Shown here: piece by piece, positions 44,661 to 55,883 of the stretch | Position numbering within the stretch: position 1 is the stretch's first letter | Layout of the letters: the number at the start of each line of letters is the position of its first letter | Source of the DNA: Polytrichum commune | Lineage: Eukaryota; Streptophyta; Polytrichopsida; Polytrichales; Polytrichaceae | NCBI GenBank assembly: GCA_950295325.1 | Contig: OX485806.1 | Location: 57,841,169-57,905,168 of the forward strand | Direction of reading: 5' to 3' | DNA: 64,000 nt | Notes under the pieces: model-generated | Databases searched by the model: none | What the model was told of the DNA's origin: nothing | What the model saw: only the letters and a program-made list of their open reading frames with translations | Program-made: the position numbers and the translations under genes

Positions 44661-46140
44661 GTTTTATGTTTCGGCCTTGTTGTGTATGGGCTAGGGAAGG
44701 ACCCTCTCGGATCCAAGAGGGTCATCGGGTAGTGCTATGAAGGGCCTGATTTTGATTGAAATGATTTATGGCATGTATGTTGAAGTTTATATTTCATATG
44801 TTTTTTGTTTCGGCCTAGTTATGGATGGGCTAGGGAAGGACCCTCTCGGATCCAAGAGGGTCATCGGGTAGTGCTCTGAAGGGCCTGATTTTGATTGAAA
44901 TGATTTATGGCATGTATGTTGAAGTTTATATTTCATATGTTTTCTGTTTCGGCCTAGTTATGGATGGGCTAGGGAAGGACCCTCTCGGATCCAAGAGGGT
45001 CATCGGGTAGTGCTCTGAAGGGCCTGATTTTGATTGAAATGATTTATGGCATGTATCTTGAAGTTTATATTTCATATGTTTTCTGTTTCGGCCTAGTTAT
45101 GGATGGGCTAGGGTAGGACCCTCTCGGATCCGAGAGGGTCAAGGAGTAGGGCTATGAATGGTCAAATTTTGATTGAAATGATTTGAGGCATGTATGTTTA
45201 AGTGTATGTTTGATATGTTTTATGTTTCGGCCTTGTTGTGTATGGGCTGGGGTAGGACCCTCTCGGATCCGAGAGGGTCAAGGAGTAAGGCTTTGAAGAG
45301 CCAGATTTTGATTGAAATGTTCAACGCATGTATGTTTAAGTGTATGTTTGATATATTTTCTATGTCGGCCTAGTTATGTATGGGCTGGGTTAGGACCCTC
45401 TCGGATCCGAGAGGGTCAAGGAGTAAGGCTATGAATGGCCAGATTTTGATTGAAATGATTTGAGGCATGTATGTTTAAGTGTATGTTTGATATGTTTTAT
45501 GTTTCGGCCTTGTTGTGTATGGGCTGGGGTAGGACCCTCTTGGATCCGAGAGGGTCAAGGAGTAAGGCTTTGAAGGGCCATATTTTGATTGAAATGTTCA
45601 AGCACAAAAAAATAAACCCGAGAAAACTCGAAAATGAAAAGCAACTAAGAAGGAGCAAGAAGCCATGGAGGAGAAACCGCTGTATCCAAGCCAGTTTTAC
45701 AAAGTAAAAGAAGGGAATATCGCGGTAGATCGCACCCCTGCCTCAGAAGCCGTCAAAGGGAAGTAAATAGCAGGATGGACAGTTGAAGATGAAGCCTTGG
45801 TCCGAGAGGGTCATCGGGTAGTGCTATGAAGGGCCACATTTGGATTGAAATGATATGAGGCATGTATGTTGAAGTTTATGTTTCATATGTTTTCTGTTTC
45901 GGCCTAGTTATGGATGGGCTAGGGTAGGACCCTCTCGGATTCGAGAGGGTCATGTAGTAGGGCCTTGAAAGGCCAGATTTTGATTGAAATGTTTAATGCA
46001 TGTATGTTTAAGTGTATGTTTCATATGTTTTATGTGTCGGTCTAGATATGTATTGGCTAGGGTAGGACCCTCTTGGATCCGAGAGGGTCAAGGAGTAGGG
46101 CTATGAATGGCCAGATTTTGATTGCAATGTGCAAGGCATG
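44660..46140 (+). repeat. 139-bp palindromic satellite, block 2 (inside element A)
   Basis: Palindromes start at 44700, 44839, 44978, 45117, 45256, 45394, 45533, 45928 and 46066, again at 138-139 bp except where a pol fragment (about 45598-45805) interrupts. The first three units have the imperfect right half CCAAGAGGGTC; later ones are mostly perfect. The orientation is opposite to block 1. The array is broken at about 46140 by the methyltransferase-like gene and resumes at about 50050. Confidence 0.92.
45598..45805 (+). pseudogene. Captured start of element B-type pol inside the satellite
   Basis: This segment matches the reverse complement of 29445-29645. It reads KKINPRKLENEKQLRRSKKP in one frame and, in the pol frame, FYKVKEGNIAVDRTPASEAV before the same TAA. 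The adjoining satellite unit also matches, so the two 78-residue frames spanning the junction (29537-29773 minus, 45471-45707 plus) differ at one residue (Val/Phe). It ends abruptly at GAAGCCTTG and the satellite resumes in mid-palindrome (GTCCGAGAGGGTC). Confidence 0.85.
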
Positions 46141-46149
46141 TATGAAATG

Positions 46150-49100
46150 ACATTTGGATGAGATTATGACTTCAATGTTCTCTTGCATTTGTGTAGGAAT
46201 CACAATCCATGGATCTTATTCTATGGGTGGATCCCGCAGGGGATGATCATAATGTTCAATTGGATGTTCCTTTGGTATGATTATAAGGCACTGCATCCCT
46301 CTTTGAGTTTTTCTTCGTATCCCAAACTTGGCCTCGTTTCATTGTATTTTCAATATTTTTCGCATTACCTTATGTCTTTATGGTTGCCCTTGTATAATGA
46401 TGCACCAGTTGCATCCGACTCTTTGCGTCCTCTTGATGAGTCCAACCTAGAGGAAACTGAGATCTTGATTCGGAGATCACAAAAAGAAGACTCTAATGCT
46501 GTCATTCACCAGGTTTGAATGAAACCCTTTCATAAGTCGCGTTTCTCTATCCCTTTGTGCCGTTTGCGATGTCTTCCACTAGTTCGTCCCATCAACGAGG
46601 TTGATGTCGCTCGGTTGGAAATTGAGTTCGTCATGGGTTACCGTGACAGTGACCGAGCCTTGGAAAAATGAAGCTTGAGGATTTCAAGGGCCTCATTTCG
46701 GTTGACGACTACAAGATGTGCGAGGCTAAGATGGAAAAGACTCCTACTTGGTATCCCCTCACATTGGATGTCTTCGTCAAGTTCTTGTACAAGGTAATAT
46801 TTCTCCTTACTCTAGTTTTTCCCTTTCTTATGTTTTGTGCATTAATCCTTACCCACATTTCTGTTTGTTTTAGAGAAAGATCTCGAATTCGGCGGATACT
46901 GCTACACGATTATACCGTGAGTCCACTCCCGAGGCTCTTAGATCTGCTACCGGGATTTGGGATGCTATGACAAAAGCCCAGGATAGATTGATCAAAAGTA
47001 TTCGATCTTGGAGCTTTGAGAAGTTCATCTCAGTCGCCCATAAGGACAACGGCGATGACTTCTTCCAAGAGGTACTCCCTGGACCTCTTCAATTTTTGTT
47101 TCCCTGTACCTTCATGTTTTTGTGCTTTTGCTTTATGTATATTCCCTTACATTGCACTATGCATTTTTTCAGATTGACCGTCATTTCTCCACCTTCGTCG
47201 TCCCAGATATGACTATTGAGAAACTGCAAAAGGTCGCAACTACACATGTAGATGCTTCCTTTAAGGCTAGATGGCTTCGGTGGTGGAATTCCCCCGCTGA
47301 GGTCAAAACCAAAAACAAGTTCCCATCTTCTCTTCCTCTTCGCGAGAAAACCCTCGATGACTGGCATCACAAAGCTTCTTTTTGGGCACAGGTGCTTCCA
47401 TACCTTATACTTTCTGGATTGTGATTTTGGGTTGTGATGTTGAAATATATTGCCTTCTGTGTTGGGTACTTCGTGTTTAGTTAGGCCACATTTCTGACTT
47501 CATGTTTTTCTCATCTTAGTTGGAGAAAGGGGTTGAGGATGAGATCGCCTTATTTGAAAATGAACTCTCCATCGACATTGACTGGGTTTCTACGGAAGAT
47601 CTTTTCCAACCTGCTCATTTTGTCGAGCATTGGAGGCTCATTTTGTGGGACAAGGCTTTTCGAGTGTTTTTTGATGACAAGGGAGACTTGAAATTCACCA
47701 AAGGGCGCGATCTCATGGAGTTCGAGGAAGGTCCCATAGCTATCAAGCGCGTTGCTTACCGGTATTCATTTTTGTTTTTATTATCGCGTTAATATCTTCT
47801 TCTTTTTTCAAATCCTATTCTTTGTTCTCATGTTCTGTAATGTGTAGGTACATTCACCGTGAGCGTGTTGTGAAGAATGCTCTTCCTTCTTTGTCCTTGC
47901 CGACATTCCCTAACGATTGGATCAATGACACCTCAAAGCTTTGTGTGTACACTCCCATGCAACTTGTAAAATTCCCACGCGAACATTTGGTGGCTGGTGG
48001 TTGGTACTTGGATTGCTCTCGTGGATTCGTTCCCGACGTAGAAGAACCCCTCTACAAAAGCCTCGCTTCTTCTGCCCCTGAGGTAATTGAATTGGAGGAA
48101 GAGCCGGAAGAAGATGAGAATCCCCCTCCTCCCACCATTAACAAGGAGGTTGCACCGGTGAAGGCCAAGGCCAAAGGCAAGAAAGTGGCCTCCAGTCAAG
48201 TCTCCATCCGCTCTTACACAAAGGCCTCCGTTCGGGGCACTATAACTCCAGCTACCACGGTTGTGGGAAGTCCAACGACAACTCCTTCTGCCCCTTCTCG
48301 GGACCATGTTTCGTCCCATAGCGTTGTCACCATTCCATCCGTGCCGTGAAAGAGAAAGGTTGTTGCTCCGGATATCTCCGCAATTTCTTCGGAGAAGTCG
48401 TTTTCTCTCTCTTTGATAGAGAATGTCGACATGGGGGACCTCATAGAGGATCTCATGCAGTCTAAAGTTCCCCCTTCCGCTTACCGCCGCATCCAAGAAT
48501 TTCTCACTAAGGTATGTGTAACATTATCCTGTTTACCCATTCTTTCATTATAATTCAACACTTGTTTTCTAATATTTTTCCTTGGATTTTTGCTTTCCAG
48601 GTTGGAGCGGGTCGTACTCGTCCTAATACCAAGCCTAAGGTGCACACATGGCTTGATCTATTTTTTGCAGATGTGTCTGAGAACCTCCGTGTACCGGGCA
48701 TCTCGTCATCATCGTCGGATGTTCCCCAATAGAACAAGCGGTCTTCGACTTAATTTAAGCTTTTATTTGCCTTTGCAAACGCCAACCTCCATGATGACGG
48801 CGTTCTTGTCTTTGCACACGCTGCTGATCCTCACGTGTCTAGATCCATACATGACTGGGCACATATAGAGGACTTCTACGTTGCCGAAGACACGTTCGGC
48901 ATGAATGACTTCGACCTCCAATCGCCTACTAATCCATCGGAGTTGATAATTCCTTGCTTCCCTCATTGTCTTGTATTCTTGTTTTTTTTTTCCTTGCAAT
49001 TTTCTATTCTTAATTCAAAACCTTTTCATGTCTTGCAGACTCGCAAGTTCTTCATCAAGGCTCTCGTGCGTAATGATTCTTTTTTGAATGTCCGAACCTC

Positions 49101-49882
49101 GGACTTCGAAGACATTGGTTACAATCTCAAGAGAGATGGTTGGCTCAATAGCTTCGCCGATTCGAAGAACCAGTCGCTAAGGAAGGACGACGTGCCTTGG
49201 AGAGGTGCTCGTGAAAAACGCCCCGAGTTCTTCTCCATCATTTTCTCCGCCCTCACGGACAAGGACGACATTATCATGGATTGGCAATGTGGCCTTGGTT
49301 GGTTTTTCTTCTCCTTGTTTCTCATGACTTTGTTCTTTATTATTTCTTTTTTCTTTTTTCTTGTTACATTCTCCATTCATTATCTTATGCTCACATTCTT
49401 GGATTTCGTTCTTCTAGGAGGTTCCGTCATTGCATGTCGATCCATTTAACGCCATATTGTGGCGCTTGAGTCGGATATCGATATCTTCAAGTCCATCCTC
49501 CTCCCAATGCGTGAGACTGACCAAGAACACACTTCACAGCGTGCTGCCCCAGAACGAGGATCAATTTTTCCTCCTCCTCCCCGGAAGATGGCGAAGCGCA
49601 ATTTCGATTTGCTGTGTGCGTAAGTTCGTTCTTGGCTTCTAACTTGCTTGGTTGGATTTTTGTCTTCTCCATTCCGAATGTTTGTCATGTGCTAATTTTT
49701 TTGTTGTCTCGTTCTATATTTTCAGAGTCCATATTGACAGACTGATTCTTGTCCTCAATGCGGACATGTTTGTAACCCCTTCGACGACGTTTGAGCTCCC
49801 TTCGTATGTTGCTGAAATTGCCCATATTTTAGCGGAAGCACCTTCCCCACCTCCTAGTTGCACCCGCATTTTAACAAACTAG
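46150..49882 (+). pseudogene. Spliced gene resembling a permuted N6/N4-type DNA methyltransferase
   Basis: At least nine exons; well-defined ones are 46874-47071, 47173-47391, 47520-47761, 47848-48511, 48601-about 48950, 49039-49297, 49418-49619 and 49726-49882, with GT-AG borders and agreeing phases. Earlier exons include 46197-46274 (ATG at 46209). The C-terminal exons read DGVLVFAHAAD; then RPEFFSIIFSALTDKDD, MDWQCGLGGSVIACR and, after a stop, RHIVALESDIDIFKSIL. These correspond to the 'EKP..', motif I (D-x3-G-x-G) and acidic-end strand of N6_N4-type methyltransferases in permuted order. The (D/N/S)PP(Y/W) catalytic motif is not seen. Damage: frameshift at 46664, TGA at 48347 (in a CpG context), TAG at 48730, TAA at 49447, and a lost donor near 48950. 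The N-terminal exons are unrecognised. Confidence 0.55.
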
Positions 49883-50049
49883 TTTTGGATTTCCTACACA
49901 TAGACGCCGACCAGGGCGAAGAAAGTGATAGACATGGTAGTCCAAGTTCTTGACTACGCCTCGTGCGTTTGAAACCTACATCACCTATGTATTCACTATT
50001 TTTAAGTTTTTATAATTTCATTTCCTATATTTCCATGTCCCTTGTTCAT

Positions 50050-50113
50050 ACCACATGGTTCGGCCTAACTGTGTATAATGGCCAGATCTTAATTGAAATG
50101 ATTTGAAGCATGT
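50050..50113 (+). repeat. Short satellite remnant between the two insertions
   Basis: GGTTCGGCCTAACTGTGTAT, then GGCCAGATCTTAATTGAAA and GATTTGAAGCATGT match the 139-bp unit with the palindrome deleted. It shows that the methyltransferase-like gene and element E both lie inside one original satellite array. Confidence 0.75.
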
Positions 50114-51583
50114 TGTGAGCCCAAAATGGTGCCCACATGTGTTCTTAACCCTTTGAAACTATTGGAAGTTATGTTTTGATGTTTTATGATTATTCATAAA
50201 AATATAAAAAAAGTGAGGTTTGAGTGAAGTTATGTTTAGACCTTAGGTTGATTAGAAGTTTAGCGGTGTGAACAAAGTTCCTTAGTTAGGTGAGCATAGT
50301 GTGTAGTGAACCAAAAGTGGCTCCTTGAATTAAATGTTTGAATTAGGATCTATGTTGTTGGTTTAAGAGTTGAAGGCTTAAATGATCGGATGAGAGCCTA
50401 CAAAGTAGGAAAGGATCAAAAGGTTTATCTTGAGCCTTGGGGTGCTCACCTATTCCCTTGAAGGCTTAAAGGATAGGATGAGAGTCTACAAAGTAGGAAA
50501 TGATCAAAAGGTTTATCTTGAGCCTTGGGGGTGCTCACCTACTCCTTTTCACCTCACTATATAATCTTCACTCTCCCCTCTTCTTCTCTTTCTTTCTTTT
50601 GTGCTCCTTGGCACCCAACGTGTTATGAGTATGGGTGTGTGGGAAGCAAGAAAAAAACACGTGTGTGTGCAAGGTCTCAAGGTGAAGAACCAAGACTAAT
50701 TAGCCTTGAAGTTAGTTGATACTTGGTAAGAGTAGTCTTTGGTTTGAGGCATTTAGAGCTTAGCTCGTTGTGTTCAACTTATAGAATTTAGACTTATATC
50801 ATTTAAATTTATAGTGTTTAGAATTATGACATTTAGAATTGTAGCATCTAGATTCATGTTAGATTTAAAGCATTCAACCTTGTAGGCTTTTAGGCGGAGG
50901 CCACTTAGGCTAGCTGTTGGTTTGAAGTTGGAGGCAGTCGGGCTTAGCGGCTGGGTTGAAGAGGGAGGCTAGTTAGGCCTAGCGGCTGGGTTAAGTAGAG
51001 CCAGTTAGATTTAGCGAATGGGTTAAGGAGGAATCTAGTTCCAACTAGTTGTGCACTCCCGAGTCTAAGCTAGATCGACAAGCTAAGTTACTACTAGTTA
51101 GTGAGGATGGTTAATTAGACTAATTAGTTAGGCTAGAGGGTTAGGCTAGTTGGTTTAGTGGTTGCATTATGAGATGAAGTTGGGAAGGATTTGTGAGGGA
51201 CTTGTGGAAGAGGAGGTAATGTTAAGTTATATAAGTGTTTTTCAACACTTGTATTAAAATTTATGTGCGTCATGGAATCAACACATCATAGCCTCAGCGA
51301 GGTGTCATGCACTAGTGAAGAATCGACAACCAGAACCAAAGTTGCAAGGGGGAAATCATTGAAGGCATGCGTGGAAAAGACAGTGGGGTGGACTCTGGAA
51401 AAAGCCAAGGATGTGTCTATGCACGAGGTTCACATTAATAAAATGTCATGATTTGAATTAATTTAGAAACTCATCAAGGTAGAACGTACATCTCATGTTA
51501 CCACAAGTTGTTATGTTACACATGTGATCTCCAAACCTATTACCCGGACTAGGACGCTTAAGGGTGGTAGGTTTGGCCTTACA
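50114..51583 (+). repeat. 5' LTR of element E
   Basis: 1470 bp, starting TGTGAGCCCAAAATGGTGCC and ending GGTTTGGCCTTACA. It contains one GGTTTGAAGTTGGAGGCAGT unit, against four in the 3' LTR. That accounts for the 100-bp length difference. Apart from this the LTRs look very similar. Confidence 0.93.
50372..50570 (+). promoter_or_regulatory. LTR promoter: duplicated upstream block and TATA box
   Basis: An 88-bp block (GAAGGCTTAAATGATCGGAT...) is present twice, at 50372 and 50460. It is followed by a TATATAA at 50558-50564. The 3' LTR has the same layout (blocks at about 58980 and 59068, TATATAA at 59168-59174). A TATA box in this place would start transcription of the element. An enhancer role for the duplicated block is inference. 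Confidence 0.6.
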
Positions 51584-51587
51584 TAAA

Positions 51588-51605
51588 TGGTGCGTCCGCC
51601 GGGAG
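51588..51605 (+). promoter_or_regulatory. Candidate primer-binding site of element E
   Basis: TGGTGCGTCCGCCGGGAG begins four bases after the 5' LTR. Position and the TGG...CGGGAG form fit a tRNA-primed site; the tRNA was not identified. Confidence 0.5.
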
Positions 51606-52578
51606 CGAAGCGGAAACTAGAAAGAAGACTTGGAGGCAACTAGAAGACTTGGAAGGCGATTAAGAGGACTTGTAGTTAGACATGAGTATGGAATGAGAGC
51701 TCGAGGGAGGTGAGTATTTCGTGTTTAAATTTTGATTGGGTAGTATAGTTGTTTTTTCATTGGAATGAATTGCATTTGATTTATGCAAATTCATTTATGA
51801 ATGGAGCGTGGCTAATATATATGCTAAATTCTTTTGGGATGGCATAACAAGATCACACTAATAGGATTCGAATTAGTTCACTAAGAATTAGAGAGATAAT
51901 TAAATTTTAGAAAATCCAACTTTGACATTCACCTCGGGGTGAGTCTCTAAGTTCTTAAACTAGGGGTTGTTACTTTTGAATTACGATTGCTAAGCTGGTT
52001 ATTGTATTGTATCAAACACGGTCGAGTGCGAGTGCTAACTTACAGGAGGAAGTGAATTGCTTGAGGTAAGCACATTTTTCAAAGTGAAAAGACTAATTAA
52101 TTAAGGAAGGATTTTCGTACTCGTGTTTGTCGTTATCCGTTGTAGAGGGTAATTTCCGAATCATAGCATCATGTTGAGGACAAGAGGGTGATGCCTCGGT
52201 CCTTAATGTGGTGCATGACAAAGGTCAGCCCCTCACTCTCGGTATCGTGGTTAGTGTCAATTCAAGGAATGACACGGAGGTGATTCTCCGGCTTGACTAA
52301 GAATTGACACGAACATGCATATCCCATGTTTGGGATTTTTTACTTAAGTGGGCTTGCAGGATCTCTTTCTTCACCTCCATAATTTATAAGTCACACCAAG
52401 AAAAATGATAACATTAAAGAGGGAAGTCGGTGAGGAGTGTGTTTGGTCAAGTAAGGGCTGATCGATTCTTTATGGAATGTAAGGTAAAACTCGATGTCAA
52501 AAACCAAATTTGACATTAGGATTAGAAAAACCTAAACGTAAGAAGGCATCATCTAGAATTAGCGAAGGATGAGAAGAA
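51606..52578 (+). other. Untranslated leader of element E
   Basis: No coding frame is supported between the primer-binding site and gag. Short direct repeats such as ACTTGGA(A/G)GGC are present near the start. Packaging signals would be expected here but none is recognisable. Confidence 0.5.
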
Positions 52579-54556
52579 GTGGATGTTAGAATAGAAAGTT
52601 GTTTGAACGTTGAGCCTAGATCATTGTTAGATACATTAGAATCGGAGGTTCAACTTGAGGAAGAGGTTATCTCTTCGAAGTTGAGTGGTGAAACTTCATC
52701 AAAAAATAGCGTGCTTGGGGAAGAAGTTCCAATAAACGTTGATAGGGGGTTACAAGGGAGTGCACCGGCCACCATGGATCATGATCGAGGGACGTATCCA
52801 CCACCCATACCTCCTATGCCACCCATTGATCCATTGGTTAGGCCGAGAGGCTTACCAATTGTGGTTCCACAAAACTTACAAGCGGTGGACATACCTTCCC
52901 ACCTCCCTAAGTTTTATGGAGAGTTCTCTAGGCATATGGAGAGGTACATGGAAAGGTTAGCTAACTCACTCATGACTAATCCGGGGTATTGGTTAGTATG
53001 GTTCCCCACCACTTTAGAGGGGGAGGCTTATGAGTGGTATAGGGATCATGCCCAGGGACATTTTAGAGGATGGGACCAATTACAAAGGGAATTTTTGAAT
53101 GAGTTTCGTCCTGAGGTTGGTCAAAACACGGCGTTGAGGGCATTGGCTTCGATCAAGTAAGGTAGGGAAGAGGAAATTTCGGCCTACATTAGGAGGTTTG
53201 ATTTAGTGTGTACACGATTTGTGGGAACCATGCTAAGTGATGACACACTAAGGCAATTCTTTCTTCAAGGATTCTTTAAATCGGGAACAATTAGGGGAGT
53301 TCTTGAGAGAAATCCTCACACATTGGCGGATGCCAAGCGGGCGGATAAAGAGTTTGGATAAAGATCACGAGAGATTGTGGAGAAGGGAAGATGAATTGAT
53401 GCCTCAATTCATTCTCATTCGACCTGGGGTGGTCAGGAGAAAACCGGTCAAGTATGGGAGTCAAGTTCCTTATGCTATGGTCGAAACTGGTCCACGTCCT
53501 TTAGCGGTTAGAGAACCGGCGCCACTTCTAGCATTACCGGCCCCTAGAGCGGATCCTCACCTTGAGGAAGTCAAGAGAAGGTTAGGTGCTAGTCAATTGG
53601 GATTTCAAGAGGCGATGATCAAATAAATGCAAAGCCTCACGGATCAAATGTCTTTGATGATCAAGAGTCAACAACCGCAACCCCCTCCCCCAATTGAGTC
53701 GGGTAGACATTCATCGGGTTTATGGTGCGTGGAATGTGGCCAACCGGGCCACACTCATCAATTTTGTAGAAGTGGACAAAACCGTGATCAACGAAGAAAC
53801 GGTGGTCCACCTCCACAAAATCAACGAGTCCAAGTACAACCTCAATATGGTCAAGGAAATAATAGGGGTCCTCCTCCTAGGGGTCAAGTTGGTCAAAAGA
53901 ATGAGAAGAAGGAATTCCATCCATTTTGTGGAAGGTGGCATGCCCAAGGTCAATATTGGTCCGAAGGGCAAGGTTATGGTTGTAGTAATTAATGTGGAAA
54001 TCATCATTTGGACGAATGTCGTCAACCGGACAAAGTTATTAGTGTGCCTTACCCGGTGGCCAATCCACAACAACAAGCGCGAGACAACATGATGGGAGCT
54101 AGACCACAATGTGGACCACCGAACGATCTTAAGCCACCGAACTTGTACTATGACCATGGTAATGCAAGACAAACGTTCCATCCGCTGGCGGGATTACAAA
54201 CAACAAACGGTTACATTCCAATTCAAGGTAGGCAACGAGGTCTACAAAACGTTGACAATACACGCCAAGTCCCTCCCACGGATCCGGGACCGTCTAATTC
54301 TCAAGACGTTAGATTTATTGATGGTGTGGTGGATGCTCATTATGATGACACGATTCCTCTCCCAATGGGGATTGGAGAGGAGCAAGGTCAATGGCCTCCA
54401 CACACCAATGCCATCACCTATAAATTGAGGAGTCTAGATGATGAAGTCATTCGTGAAGCACCGGCGTTGGCGGTCACAACTAGAGCTATGAGAGAGAAGG
54501 AGTGGAGGATCAAGAGGAGTATTCTTCAGACGAAAACATTGACATGTCCAAATTAG
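52579..54556 (+). pseudogene. Gag of element E
   Basis: It starts near 52579 (MDVRIESCLNVEP). The gag core has DIPSHLPKFYGEFSRHMERY, WLVWFPTTLEGEAYEWY and REFLNEFRPEVGQ, continuing in frame after a TAA at 53158 with EEEISAYIRRFDLVCTRF. A frameshift near 53340 and a stop at 53625 follow. A zinc knuckle CVECGQPGHTHQFC lies near 53735. A second Cys/His cluster (CGNHHLDEC, near 53990) follows a TAA. The tail is Pro/Gln-rich. The protein would form the particle shell and bind RNA; this copy cannot encode it intact. Confidence 0.82.
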
Positions 54557-55883
54557 ATGAGATGGATAGGGTGGCTAGGAGGGTCACTAAGGAGTTGGAA
54601 AAGGAGAATGTAATTCTCCATGATAGGAAGATGCCTAACGTCGTTTATGATTTAGAAGGCAATGATATGGAAGAATGGTAAGGACCGGACATTCCTTTGG
54701 ATGAGTTTGATGGTGTCGGCAATGCAAAAGTGGAGAAATCAAGTGGTTATGATTTGTGGGCCGACCTTAGTTCGCTCAAGGCGGATATAACCTTTGGACA
54801 ATTATTGGAAATTTCACCCGTCGCACGGAAGACTCTCAAGGATGGCATGCCCGTCAATAGGAGAATTAGAAAAGTGAAGACTAGAGTGGCCGCTAGAATT
54901 CAATCACAAGGAGGTGGAGATGTGAAGGCCATAGAGATAGATATCAACATTGTAGACAAGGTGGTCCCAAATGTGCTAGTGGATGGAGGTAGTACTTTGA
55001 ACATTTTGCCGGAACACACTATGAAGAAATTGGGTCTTGGTCTTACGGGTCCTTCGCCCTTGATTATAAACATGGCAAATCAAAGCTCAACCACACCTTT
55101 GGGAATGATTAAGGATTGTAGGATGACCACCGGGGGAGAGGAGTATTTAGTTACTTTTCATGTGATTAAGATGCATTCCAACAAGGGCTCATTCCCCATC
55201 TTGTTGGGAAGACCTTGGTTGAGAACGGCCGATGCCATAGTAGATTGGAGAGGTGCGAAGCCATCCATTACTTATGGTCTTAAGGATAATCGAGTCAAAG
55301 TGTCAATTGGGTCATTAGAAGGGTAGATGAAGAAGGAATTGTACCTACCATTGAAAGAGGAAGACCTTGACAAAATCAAGGATGAAGGAGGGGAGGCTCT
55401 AGTTGGAGTTGTTCGTCCCGGAAGTCACAACACCATCACGGACTCAGGTTCGGGAAATTTCAATCCTAGGTTCTATAATTATGGAGATAATGGGGAGTAT
55501 GCACAATGGTTAAGGGAATATCCCGAGTCGGAGTTCGATATATTGGTGACATTTCACCATCCACGTTTGAGCGACAAGAGAAGTTTGAGTGGCGGGGATT
55601 GTTCGTTGTTGAAGCCATGTGAGGTGCTCACCGAAGAGGAGTGGATTTTAGGGGGTTTGACGCCTTGGGTAGATGATGTGGATAATGGAGACGTTAATCT
55701 AGTGCACGTGGACGGGACTCAAGACGAGGATGCTATCTTGGAGGCTTCTAAATTAGAGGAACCTTTGCATTTTAGGACTACATCCACGGGGATAGTCGTT
55801 GGTCACGACATCAAGAATTATCCCGATGTGCCGGCGGATTGGTATAGAAACAAGGATGAGCAAACCCATGTGGCGGAGAAAGA
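54557..55883 (+). pseudogene. Protease region of element E
   Basis: The retropepsin active site is seen as VPNVLVDGGSTLNILPE near 54970-55010, where the family has D(T/S)G; here it reads DGG. Flap and C-terminal strand follow (GPSPLIINMANQ, ILLGRPWLRTADAIV). A linker without known domain follows (GGEALVGVVRPGS, YGDNGEYAQWLREYPESEFD, LTEEEWILGGLTPWVDD). Stops lie at about 54679 and 55324, and a frameshift near 55900 leads into RT. The pol processing peptidase cleaves the polyprotein. Confidence 0.8.

Noticed and set aside
44660..46140. Palindromes read as transcription terminators.
   Set aside because: No T-tract follows, they recur every 139 bp, and the setting is eukaryotic.
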